This document shows, one piece after another, positions 18,901 through 25,990 of a DNA stretch of 64,000 nt. The stretch comes from Leptospira kemamanensis (GTDB lineage Bacteria; Spirochaetota; Leptospiria; Leptospirales; Leptospiraceae): positions 124,001 through 188,000 of the forward strand of contig NZ_RQGG01000028.1 of NCBI RefSeq assembly GCF_004769665.1, in the 5' to 3' direction. The position numbers were made by a program, and so were the translations under genes. Within the stretch, counting starts at the first letter, position 1. Each line of letters starts with the position of its first letter. The notes below the pieces were generated by a model. It saw only the letters and a list, made by a program, of their open reading frames with translations, had not been told where the DNA came from and ran no database searches.

Positions 18901-19276
18901 GATCAAAAATGGCACAATTCCATTGGAAGGTGGATGGAGAGTGTATTCGAGTGGTCCTGGAATTTTTTGGAAATTGTTTTTGGAACAACTTCTAGGAATT
19001 CAAATCCAATCCAAAGGCCTCCTCTTAGACCCAATGTTGCCAAAATCCTTTGATGGATTATCCATCCATACGAATATTTTTGGAATGAACACAAAAATCA
19101 ATTATCGAGTATTAGGTGAAAATGGAATCATCCAAAACATCTTTTGGAACGATTCGGAAATCCCAAAAATCCGAGTTCCGAATGTATATCGAACAGGTGG
19201 ATTTCGAATCCAAAAAAATGATTTAGAGAAGGTTCAAAAGAAATCTGAAAATAGAATGGAAGTGATGATCAAATAA
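15887..19276 (+). CDS. GH94-family glycoside phosphorylase (cellobiose phosphorylase-like)
   Basis: 1129 residues from the ATG at 15887, with GAGGAG just upstream; GTG at 15875 and ATG at 15920 are alternatives. The N-terminal half is a large beta-sandwich region with RTGSEDTPKESSLTF, typical of GH94 (former glycosyltransferase 36) proteins. The C-terminal half is the (alpha/alpha)6 barrel with GGGWGTRDVCQG (Asp the likely general acid, near 17,840), DGDWPQWFM and YGHGDWNDSMQP. It should phosphorolyse a beta-linked disaccharide or oligosaccharide; the bond is not predictable. It is longer than cellobiose phosphorylase (about 810) and has no signal peptide. The overlap with the transporter gene suggests coupled import or export of the sugar. 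Confidence 0.82.
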   Translation: MFRLQNESGIVMLFHPNLSLHSIFHKDTFVNLYVGNTLEPSVFNIFLQLESNNTKQIIPLFATNEDTTIQTSETSLQITQKIQNLDIHCELQLHPKENRWRYQVKVRNQGDISFHYSLIFVQDLGLCAYSAARLNESFVSQYIHHQIIENPNHGVMILSRQNESVFGGHPSCFHLANQKMIHYATDGKDIFQNGELLTLSNRNKQGEHSVIALGTELFTISPKTNQETNIVSVFFPNLDSISTFSPNNDSLKSFFLGFPEVNVSGNESPIATKSYFQNPILWNGKEVSEHTLKKRFPEKWRHVERDEDGNLYSFFTENDSYVTLAKKESLCLRPHGQVTRTGSEDTPKESSLTFTSYFSGIFLSQLTVGHTSLNLLLSRNPMGLGKHLSKGFRIFCKEKETWCLLDTPSYMVFQPKHLVWVYQNENQNLTISITANDDDSIDFVMQSENENPIDILFSFSIGLDGDNGDLKIPSLIEIESNWIRIKPNPNSQLKSRLEGKGFRITSPNLASFVISDDRQIFSDQTPYDSSYLIIQTKLQSQISFSISADLEKTSPEKKESFPQNLDLADPPMANISKSQDTEPSSNNHLSNHSDFEFNILLQDLQNAAYNLANLDFSEMVEILPWYKQNAEIHYLNPRGLEQYSGGGWGTRDVCQGALEFLFSQGKVAAVRNLLLRVFQEQNEDGDWPQWFMLYDRDKEIRANDSHGDIIYWPLLGVFTYLERTDDLSILEERFLSNTKESLTILQAIERSLQEIQTRSIPETSLPKYGHGDWNDSMQPKDTEIREKAVSTWTAELQLILYTKLIWMYQLLGDTEIKEFYEGFTKKVKEEIRFHCMPDGVIAGLVKFSKNGEPSYLLHPLDGETNIHYSILPMIYGILSNVFTLEEANHHLEIIQDHLTGPDGARLFDKPVSYQDGKEKFFRRAETASFFGREIGLMYTHAHLRYCEALAHMGKADVFFKELNRTNPIGITNRIPTAKLRQSNCYYSSSDANFLNRYEAQNFYEGIKNGTIPLEGGWRVYSSGPGIFWKLFLEQLLGIQIQSKGLLLDPMLPKSFDGLSIHTNIFGMNTKINYRVLGENGIIQNIFWNDSEIPKIRVPNVYRTGGFRIQKNDLEKVQKKSENRMEVMIK

Positions 19277-19310
19277 AAAACGTATGAGTGAAGTTTCACC
19301 CATACGTTTT
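19277..19310. terminator. Bidirectional terminator between the phosphorylase gene and glnK
   Basis: AAAACGTATG (19277-19286) pairs with CATACGTTTT (19301-19310), extended by inner GTGAA/TTCAC. T-runs follow on both strands, so it can end both convergent transcripts. Confidence 0.85.
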
Positions 19311-19337
19311 CCGATTTTTTCCTTTTGGTAAGGAATG

Positions 19338-19682
19338 TTAAATGGCGTTTTTGCCTTTTTCGCCAGTTCTGATGCGAATGACTTCTTCCAGTGGAGTAAT
19401 GAAAATCTTTCCATCTCCAATTTTTCCGTCACCACTTTTTGCCGCTTTGAGAATCGCATCAACTGTTGGTTTTACGAATTCATCATTAACTGCAATTTCT
19501 AATCTCACTTTTCTAAGTAAGTTCACTGTATATTCATGGCCACGGAAAACTTCTGTTTTTCCTTTTTGTTGTCCGTAACCTTGAACGTCAGACACTGTTA
19601 AACGATAAATTTCGTTTTTGGTAAGTTCCGCTTTCACTTCTTCCAACTTATGTGGTTGGATGATTGCAATGATCATTTTCAT
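19338..19682 (-). CDS. glnK: Nitrogen regulatory protein PII
   Basis: 114 residues. Classic PII: MKMIIAIIQPHKLEEVK at the start, the T-loop with Y51 (the uridylylation position) in FRGHEYTVNLL, and the B- and C-loop segments KSGDGKIGDGKIFI and VIRIRTGEKG. It senses 2-oxoglutarate, ATP and ADP and blocks the AmtB channel. It follows amtB by 20 bases, the widespread pair in reversed order (amtB first). Expression should follow the sigma-54 promoter upstream of amtB. Confidence 0.95.
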   Translation of the reverse strand: MKMIIAIIQPHKLEEVKAELTKNEIYRLTVSDVQGYGQQKGKTEVFRGHEYTVNLLRKVRLEIAVNDEFVKPTVDAILKAAKSGDGKIGDGKIFITPLEEVIRIRTGEKGKNAI

Positions 19683-19702
19683 AATGTTTAACTCCTATTT
19701 CC

Positions 19703-21091
19703 TTAACCACGAACTCGGATATTGAAATCAGGGTAAGCTTCTGCGCCATGTTCCCCAAGATCCAATCCACTCAATTCTTCTTCTTCACTCACTCGGATTC
19801 CACCTGCTAGTTTCAATACAAACCATAGTGCGAGAGAAACTACAAAAGTGAATCCACCGATTGCTAAAATTCCATAAAGTTGTGTTAAAAAGGATGGAAC
19901 ATCTACGCCTGCAGGAGCACCTTCGTATCCAAAAATCGCAACGGCAAGAGTTCCCCAAATACCACACACTAAGTGAACGGAAGTAGCACCCACTGGATCA
20001 TCAATTTTCATCTTATCAAAGAATAAAACGGAAAGAACCACAAGAACTCCGGAAACAGCACCAATGATGGCAGCAGAAGTTGGGCTCACGATTGCACAAG
20101 GAGCAGTGATTCCCACAAGTCCCGCCAAAGTTCCGTTAAGAATCATACCAAGATCAGGTTTTTTCAAAATGATCCATGCAGTTACAGTTGAGGCAAGTGC
20201 ACCTAACGCAGCAGAAATGTTAGTTGTCACGATTACGTGAGCCATAACACTACCGTCACCAACACCCATAGTAGAACCAGGGTTAAAACCAAACCAACCG
20301 AGCCAAAGGATAAGGGTTCCAAGAGCAGCAGATGTCATGTTATGACCTAGGATTGGTTTGATACGACCATCTGGTAAAAATTTACCTTTTCTTGCACCAA
20401 GTACGATGGCACCAGCAAGTGCTGCCCAACCACCTACCGAGTGTACGACGGTGGAACCAGCAAAGTCATGGAAACCAAGCTCAGCTAACCATCCACCACC
20501 CCAAACCCAGTGACCTGTGAACGGATACATAACTGCTACCAAAATGAATGAGAAAATTAAGAAGGAATGAAATTTGATCCTTTCTGCAACAGCTCCAGAA
20601 ACGATTGTCGCAGCTGTAGCTGCAAACACTAACTGGAAGAAAAATTTTGCAAGGAGAGGAACTCCAGTCCAGTTCATGGAAGAATAAACTCCCTTATAAT
20701 CATCACCAATTAAAGGTGAGTTATCAAGTCCAGTTAAGAAGAATACACCTTCTGTTGCATAATAAGGCGTTCCATCACCAAACATGAGTCCCCAACCGAT
20801 TGCCCAGTAGGAAAAGGTTGCAGCAGCAAAAACGATAAAGTTTTTTGCCAAGATGTTTACTGTGTTTTTTGATTGAGCAAATCCTGATTCAACGAGTGCA
20901 AAACCAGCATTCATAAAAAATACCAACATACCTGCAACTAACACCCATAATGTGTCTAGTCCAACTGTTAGTGTTTGGATTGCTTTTGCTGTTTCTTCTG
21001 CTGGGTTCGCGACGGTTGCAGCTTCTTCTGCAAAAAGGAACATCGGAACAACCAGGAGAAGGAAGGCGATTGATTTGAAATAGTTTTTCAT
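19703..21091 (-). CDS. amtB: Ammonium transporter AmtB
   Basis: 462 residues from the ATG at 21089-21091. The first 21 residues (KNYFKSIAFLLLVVPMFLFA) are a signal peptide, as in other Amt proteins. The body has eleven membrane helices with the family segments VFFMNAGFALVESGF, the pore region WVWGGGWLAELGFHDFAGS, and the second pore His region near VHLVCGIWGTL. It conducts ammonia/ammonium into the cell and is gated by GlnK. The TTG at 21136 is excluded as the start because the -12 element of the promoter overlaps it. Confidence 0.95.
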   Translation of the reverse strand: MKNYFKSIAFLLLVVPMFLFAEEAATVANPAEETAKAIQTLTVGLDTLWVLVAGMLVFFMNAGFALVESGFAQSKNTVNILAKNFIVFAAATFSYWAIGWGLMFGDGTPYYATEGVFFLTGLDNSPLIGDDYKGVYSSMNWTGVPLLAKFFFQLVFAATAATIVSGAVAERIKFHSFLIFSFILVAVMYPFTGHWVWGGGWLAELGFHDFAGSTVVHSVGGWAALAGAIVLGARKGKFLPDGRIKPILGHNMTSAALGTLILWLGWFGFNPGSTMGVGDGSVMAHVIVTTNISAALGALASTVTAWIILKKPDLGMILNGTLAGLVGITAPCAIVSPTSAAIIGAVSGVLVVLSVLFFDKMKIDDPVGATSVHLVCGIWGTLAVAIFGYEGAPAGVDVPSFLTQLYGILAIGGFTFVVSLALWFVLKLAGGIRVSEEEELSGLDLGEHGAEAYPDFNIRVRG

Positions 21092-21131
21092 ATTGCCATG
21101 TATCCTTTCCATGTTATTTGCTGAATAAGGA

Positions 21132-21148
21132 TGCAAGATTGGTACCTA
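21132..21148 (-). promoter_or_regulatory. Sigma-54 promoter of amtB-glnK
   Basis: On the minus strand the sequence reads AGGTACCAATCTTGCA. The GG at 21145-21146 and GC at 21133-21134 are separated by exactly ten bases, and the -12 half is a perfect TTGCA. The consensus is TGGCAC-N5-TTGCW. The start of transcription would be near 21121, about 30 bases before the amtB ATG. Nitrogen control of amtB by RpoN is established in many bacteria. Confidence 0.75.
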
Positions 21149-21289
21149 CCAAAAAAAATTGCTTCGAATTCGATAAAAAAAATTTGATCGTGCCTAAAAA
21201 CCCCCCAGATTGCCTTAAAAACCGATCATACGGAGGAGGATGTCACCTTGAGCGCTTCAATATCCTTATTCATTTTGAGATAAATATTC

Positions 21290-21320
21290 GCAAATCGCTT
21301 ATATTATAAGCAAATCGCTT
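21290..21320. repeat. Two direct repeats, possible enhancer site
   Basis: GCAAATCGCTT occurs at 21290-21300 and again at 21310-21320, a 20-bp period, with the inverted repeat GCTTAT-ATT-ATAAGC (21297-21311) linking them. They lie 145-175 bp upstream of the amtB -24 element, a usual distance for a sigma-54 activator, and 60-90 bp upstream of the photolyase start. Either gene could be the target. Confidence 0.5.
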
Positions 21321-21381
21321 TTCTCGTTTCCTCTCTGACAAAAAATTAAAAGAAACAACTCTCCTTTCCCCTCTAATAAAC

Positions 21382-22890
21382 GTGAATCCATCCCGCATCC
21401 GTCTTTGTAATGAGAAACCCATCGATTTAGAGAAACCCTATGTCCTGTATTGGATGCAAGCCTACCGTCGTTTTGATACCAACCATGCTTTTTCCCATGC
21501 GGTGAAACTTGCGAAAGAGTATCAAAAGGAACTGGTTGTCTATGAAGGACTTCGGATGGATTACCCTTGGAATTCGAAACGGATCCACCAATTCATTTTA
21601 GAGGGGATGATGGAAAACCAAACAAGGGCAGACGAAATTGGTATTACCTATTGGCCTTATGTCGAAACTTTGAAAAACCCCGCCAAAGGTCTGTTAAAAG
21701 AAATTTCTGAAAACGCTGCTTTAGTCGTCACAGATGATTTTCCCTGTTTTATCATCCCTGAACAAACAGCCAAGTTAGCTAAAAAAGTCAATTGCCAAGT
21801 GTTGGCGATAGATGGAAATTCCCTACTCCCTTTTTCCAGTTTTGAAAGACCGGCAAGTGCTGCAAGGATCCTCCGATTGTGGATTCACAAAGAACTCAAT
21901 CGAAACTACCCAACACCAAACACAACCCTTTGGAAAAAAGAAGAGTTAAAAGAGTTAAAAGAGTTAAAAGAGTTAAAAAGTAAATCCAAACCAAACAAAC
22001 AAATTGGATTCCCCAAAAATCCAATGGCTCTTTTAGAAGAGATTCCCTTTCAAAACGATGTTTCTCCTGTAAAGGGCGTCAAAGGTGGTAGAAAAGAAGC
22101 ATTACGATTGTTAAATGAGTTTATCAAAAATAAATTAGACCAGTATGGCACAAAACGATCCGAACCTAATAGGCCTGAACTAACAGCCACAAGTGGGTTA
22201 TCTCCTTACCTACATTTTGGATGGATTGGACTCGAAGAAATTTTTTATGCAGTTTTACAACATGTCACAAAAGGGAAATGGAACCCAGAACGGATGAGCC
22301 ATGAAAAACCAGGAGACCGAGAAAATTTTTATTCCCCGTCTCTTTCTGCCAATATGTTTTTGGATGAACTGATAACTTGGCGCGACATTGGTTATTTATT
22401 CTTTTGGAAAGACAAACCGAAACACATCAATTTAAATCATTTGCCAGATTGGGTGAAGGCGAATTTCAAAAAACATACAAAAGACCATAGAGAGTATGTA
22501 TATACATTAGAACAATTTGAAAATGCAAAAACTCATGATGAACTATGGAATGCTGCCCAAACAGAACTTGTGAAGACAGGGAAAATGCATAATTATATGC
22601 GAATGTTATGGGGGAAAAAAGTCATCGAATGGACAAACTCTTATGAAGAAGCGTTTACCATTTTAGAACATCTCAATAATAAATATGCCTATGATGGCAG
22701 AAATCCCAATTCCTATACAGGAATATTATGGTGTTTTGGATTATTTGACAGACCTTGGTTTCCCGAACGAAATGTATTTGGAAATGTAAGGTTTATGTCT
22801 TCCGATTCCACAAAAAAGAAGTTTAAAATGAATTCGTATTTGGAGTATATTGGTGAACTGAGTGGCAAGTCCAACTCACTTTTTCCATGA
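21382..22890 (+). CDS. phr: Class II deoxyribodipyrimidine photolyase
   Basis: 502 residues; start GTG at 21382. Class II CPD photolyase features: YVLYWMQAYRRFDTNHAF at the N terminus, DGNSLLPFS, the FAD-binding region LSPYLHFGWIGLEEIFYAV, and the long C-terminal block TELVKTGKMHNYMRMLWGKK, EWTNSYEEAF, KYAYDGRNPNSYTGILWCFG. It splits cyclobutane pyrimidine dimers with blue light. Residues 188-199 are a fourfold Glu-Leu-Lys repeat from a perfect 9-bp tandem repeat in the loop between the antenna and catalytic domains. The stop overlaps the clpS start (ATGA). Confidence 0.93.
   Translation: MNPSRIRLCNEKPIDLEKPYVLYWMQAYRRFDTNHAFSHAVKLAKEYQKELVVYEGLRMDYPWNSKRIHQFILEGMMENQTRADEIGITYWPYVETLKNPAKGLLKEISENAALVVTDDFPCFIIPEQTAKLAKKVNCQVLAIDGNSLLPFSSFERPASAARILRLWIHKELNRNYPTPNTTLWKKEELKELKELKELKSKSKPNKQIGFPKNPMALLEEIPFQNDVSPVKGVKGGRKEALRLLNEFIKNKLDQYGTKRSEPNRPELTATSGLSPYLHFGWIGLEEIFYAVLQHVTKGKWNPERMSHEKPGDRENFYSPSLSANMFLDELITWRDIGYLFFWKDKPKHINLNHLPDWVKANFKKHTKDHREYVYTLEQFENAKTHDELWNAAQTELVKTGKMHNYMRMLWGKKVIEWTNSYEEAFTILEHLNNKYAYDGRNPNSYTGILWCFGLFDRPWFPERNVFGNVRFMSSDSTKKKFKMNSYLEYIGELSGKSNSLFP
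21943..21978 (+). repeat. Four perfect copies of a 9-bp in-frame repeat inside the photolyase gene
   Basis: GAGTTAAAA is repeated at 21943, 21952, 21961 and 21970. Each unit adds Glu-Leu-Lys, so copy-number change would lengthen a surface helix without a frameshift. Such repeats often vary between strains by slippage. Confidence 0.9.
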
Positions 22891-23171
22891 CCGAACAAGC
22901 GAAACCCATTGTAATTGAAGAAACGAATCTAAAAACCGATTCCATTTATTCTTACTTTGTCATTCTCTTTAATGATTCCATCCATGAGTTTTCCTATGTG
23001 GAAGATTGCCTTATGAAATTATGTTTCAAAACGAAACGGGAAGCTAAAAAAATTGCAATGGAAGCACATGCCAATGGGAAAGCTATTTGTTTTACAGGAA
23101 GTATGGAAGAATGTGAAACAGTTGCAGAACATATGACTGAGGCCAATTTAACAGTGAGTTTTGGCGTATGA
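22887..23171 (+). CDS. clpS: ClpS-type adaptor of the ClpAP/ClpCP protease
   Basis: 94 residues. The ClpS fold is recognisable: YFVILFNDSIHEFSYVEDCL (N29 and D30 at the N-degron pocket), the helix TKREAKKIAMEAH with pocket histidine H61, and NGKAICFTGSMEECETVAEHM. It delivers N-degron substrates to the Clp ATPase. A ClpS gene usually sits beside clpA; here it overlaps the photolyase gene by four bases and the AlkD-like gene by four bases, so it is locked in a DNA-repair operon. The canonical ClpS sequence is changed at several positions, so a paralogue with a narrower substrate range is possible. Confidence 0.85.
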   Translation: MTEQAKPIVIEETNLKTDSIYSYFVILFNDSIHEFSYVEDCLMKLCFKTKREAKKIAMEAHANGKAICFTGSMEECETVAEHMTEANLTVSFGV

Positions 23172-23893
23172 AGGATATCAAAACTAGTTTCTTAGAAGAT
23201 TTACAAAAAGAACGAAATCCCAAAAAAGCAGCTTTTTTTCCTCGTTTTTTCAAAACGGGACCTGGTGAGTATGGAGAAGGTGATCTATTTTTAGGAATCA
23301 CCGTTCCCAACCAAAGGAAAATAGCAAAACAATACATCACCAAACTTTCTTTAGATGATTTACAAACGTTGATCCAGTCCCCTTTCCATGAAGTTCGACT
23401 CACAACACTCCTGATCTTAGTGTTCCAATACCAATCTAAAGGTATTAGCGAAAAAGATAAACAGGCAATTGTTTCGTTTTATTTCAACAACACGAAGTAT
23501 ATCAATAATTGGGATTTGGTGGATGCCAGTGCGGACAAAATCCTCGGTGAATTTTATTTTCAAAAGGATAAAACAAAAATTTTAAAAATGAAAGACTCTA
23601 AAAGTCTTTGGGAAAATCGAATTGCTATCCTTTCCAGTTTTTTTTGGATTCGGAAAGGTCGTTACGACGAAACAATTTTCCTCAGTGAAAGTTATTTAAA
23701 CCATCCACATGATTTAATCCATAAAGCGACTGGTTGGATGTTACGAGAAATTGGCAATCGTGACAAAAAGGTTTTGGTTTCTTTTTTGGAAAACCATGTT
23801 ACGAAAATGCCACGTACAATGTTACGTTATGCGATCGAAAAACTTCCTCCTTCGGAAAGGAAGAAGTGGTTGTCTTTTAAAAAAGAATCTTAA
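23168..23893 (+). CDS. AlkD-like DNA alkylation repair protein
   Basis: 241 residues of helical HEAT-type repeats. Family marks are KTGPGEYGEGDLFLGITVPNQRKIAKQY near residue 35, EVRLTTLLILVFQY, and the active-site segment NNWDLVDASADKILG with the Trp and Asp used by AlkD glycosylases. It should excise bulky or charged N3/N7-alkylated bases. It is the last gene of the photolyase-clpS operon; its stop overlaps the convergent cyclase gene by four bases. Confidence 0.88.
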   Translation: MKDIKTSFLEDLQKERNPKKAAFFPRFFKTGPGEYGEGDLFLGITVPNQRKIAKQYITKLSLDDLQTLIQSPFHEVRLTTLLILVFQYQSKGISEKDKQAIVSFYFNNTKYINNWDLVDASADKILGEFYFQKDKTKILKMKDSKSLWENRIAILSSFFWIRKGRYDETIFLSESYLNHPHDLIHKATGWMLREIGNRDKKVLVSFLENHVTKMPRTMLRYAIEKLPPSERKKWLSFKKES

Positions 23894-25944
23894 GTTCTTG
23901 GATGGACTTTGGTAACAAAGTAAACTTTTACAGGTTCTGCTTTTCCTTTTAACGTGAGTTCTTTTATGTCCTCGTATTCGATATAGGTTTCACCACCAGC
24001 TGCGAGAAATGCCGCTTCAGAAACTGCGACTTTGCCTGGAATTCCATGGCTTTCGAGTCTTGCCGCAGTATTTACGGCATCACCGATGACTGTGTAATCC
24101 ATCCGTTTGACGGAGCCAATGTTTCCAACGATCGCTTCTCCAAAATTGACTCCGATCCTCAAACGAAATGTCCCAGGCTCGAGTCCAAGTTCCTTATTAA
24201 TTTCAATCATTCTTTTTTGCATATCAACCGCACAAGCGATCGCATGGTAAGCATCAAGTTCAGTTTGTTTCGGAGCTCCCCAGAACGCCATAATCGCATC
24301 CCCGATAAACTTATCTAAAGTAGCTGAATAATGAAAAATCAAATCAGATAAGGACTCAAAAATTGTATTTAAGTGATTTAAAACAACACCTGGAGGGTTT
24401 TTTTCTGCAAAGGTTGTAAACCCAACGATATCGGAAAAGAGAGTTGCAATGTCTCTCTCCTCTCCACCTAACTTTATTTTATCGGTAACAATCGTTTCCA
24501 TCACAGCTGGTGAAAAGTAACGAGACAATCTCTCTTTTTCTTCCTTTTGTTTTTCCACAAGAAGCCTTGAATCAATCATGTTTTTCACAATGGATAAGGC
24601 AACAGAGATGGTGAAGGCAGCAAAGGCATAATCTTTCACGAATGTATGACTAGGATACCATTCCCATTGCATTTCTACGAACACATCGTTTAACATTAAC
24701 ATGATAAAGGCAAAAAACCCCAAAGAAACAGTTCCCATGGACGGAACTTTTCGACCTAGAAAGATGATGTAGAACAAAGCTGTTCCTAAGAGAATTGTGA
24801 CAAAACTCCAATAAAAGAAAAACTTTGATAAAAAAAGTAGATTTGGTGAAAGGAGAACGATAATCGCAGAAACCAGTCCTGTGGCATCAATGTATCGATT
24901 CGTAAGTTTGATCCAACCATTTCTAACATGTGCAAACCGAACAATAAAATTAAACAGAAAATGAACAAGGGCGATCCAAGTCATATACTCCATTTTCTTA
25001 ATCAAAAATCCATCGTTCACAATTGAATAAATGATTTGGCTTTGGAACAAAGTATTTAAAGCCATAAAAATGGAACCTAACGAAAAATAGATGGTAGCAT
25101 GTTCCTCATTTCGAAATAGAAATTGCCAATAGAGATAAAAACTTCCCAGTAAAAGTGTTAATACAATGACAAAAATCTTTTTAAAATCGTTCCAATACTC
25201 TGCTCTTTCTGAATATTTATTGGAAGATACATAAAATTTATCGTGAGATAGACCCGGACTTAAAGGATATTTAGCATACACTCGAACGGCAAGAACATTG
25301 GGTTCATCAATCTTTAAGAGGTGGTAGGGAATACGATAAAAGCGAATTTTTTCGCTATAAAGAGAACTATCGTCTAACTGAACATTGGTGTCGGTATCTA
25401 AATGTAAACCTGTTCCACCGATAAATTTTCCATTCCAATAAACTGCATCCGCTTGGCTAATTTGGCCCAAACGAATCGTTAAATTTTTTGATTTGAATTT
25501 ATTTTGAATGTCATCACTCGTAATTGTGATTTCTGTGCGATACCAACCATACCCTTTGTATTTTTCCAAATATTCTGAAAAATTAGGAAAATACAATTCA
25601 CCATCTCCATCGGAGACTTTGTCCCAACCAGTTTGAATTTGAAATCCAGAAAGCCATCCAGTTCTTACCGACTCTTCTAAGGTTGGTTGTGCATAAGAAA
25701 AAATATGGGCTTTGATCTCACCTGCATCTTCATCTAAATACACATCATCTTCTTCAGATTCCACAACCCTTGGCGAGTCACCTGGTTTAAAACTCCATTT
25801 GTGTATGTTATTTCCAAAAGAGGATTCTGACCTTAAATCCAGAATTTGATTGGTCAAAAGCACCTGGGACGAAACAGGCATTACGGTGAAGAGAAACAGG
25901 AAAGAAATTACACTGAGTGAAAAGAATCTTTTCGAAAAAACCAT
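23890..25944 (-). CDS. Membrane sensor class III nucleotide cyclase
   Basis: 684 residues from the ATG at 25942-25944 (AGGA upstream); an earlier TTG is less likely. A signal peptide (RFFSLSVISFLFLFTVMPVSS) is followed by an outer domain of about 220 residues resembling a carbohydrate-binding beta-sandwich (YGWYRTEITI, LGQISQADAVYWNGKFIG, VLAVRVYA). Then come about seven membrane helices (265-460), a short coiled coil, and a cyclase domain near 490-660 with metal Asp in LFSDIVGFT and FIGDAIMAF and YTVIGDAVNTAARLES. The layout matches 7TMR-DISM-type receptors. It makes cAMP or cGMP in response to an outside signal. Confidence 0.88.
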   Translation of the reverse strand: MVFSKRFFSLSVISFLFLFTVMPVSSQVLLTNQILDLRSESSFGNNIHKWSFKPGDSPRVVESEEDDVYLDEDAGEIKAHIFSYAQPTLEESVRTGWLSGFQIQTGWDKVSDGDGELYFPNFSEYLEKYKGYGWYRTEITITSDDIQNKFKSKNLTIRLGQISQADAVYWNGKFIGGTGLHLDTDTNVQLDDSSLYSEKIRFYRIPYHLLKIDEPNVLAVRVYAKYPLSPGLSHDKFYVSSNKYSERAEYWNDFKKIFVIVLTLLLGSFYLYWQFLFRNEEHATIYFSLGSIFMALNTLFQSQIIYSIVNDGFLIKKMEYMTWIALVHFLFNFIVRFAHVRNGWIKLTNRYIDATGLVSAIIVLLSPNLLFLSKFFFYWSFVTILLGTALFYIIFLGRKVPSMGTVSLGFFAFIMLMLNDVFVEMQWEWYPSHTFVKDYAFAAFTISVALSIVKNMIDSRLLVEKQKEEKERLSRYFSPAVMETIVTDKIKLGGEERDIATLFSDIVGFTTFAEKNPPGVVLNHLNTIFESLSDLIFHYSATLDKFIGDAIMAFWGAPKQTELDAYHAIACAVDMQKRMIEINKELGLEPGTFRLRIGVNFGEAIVGNIGSVKRMDYTVIGDAVNTAARLESHGIPGKVAVSEAAFLAAGGETYIEYEDIKELTLKGKAEPVKVYFVTKVHPRT

Positions 25945-25990
25945 GTCAGAAATCCTATTCAAAAGTCAAGGAACTGGCAAGTAGAAAACA

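Noticed and set aside
21092..21136. An upstream TTG start for amtB at 21136
   Set aside because: It would begin inside the sigma-54 -12 element, before the predicted transcript start.
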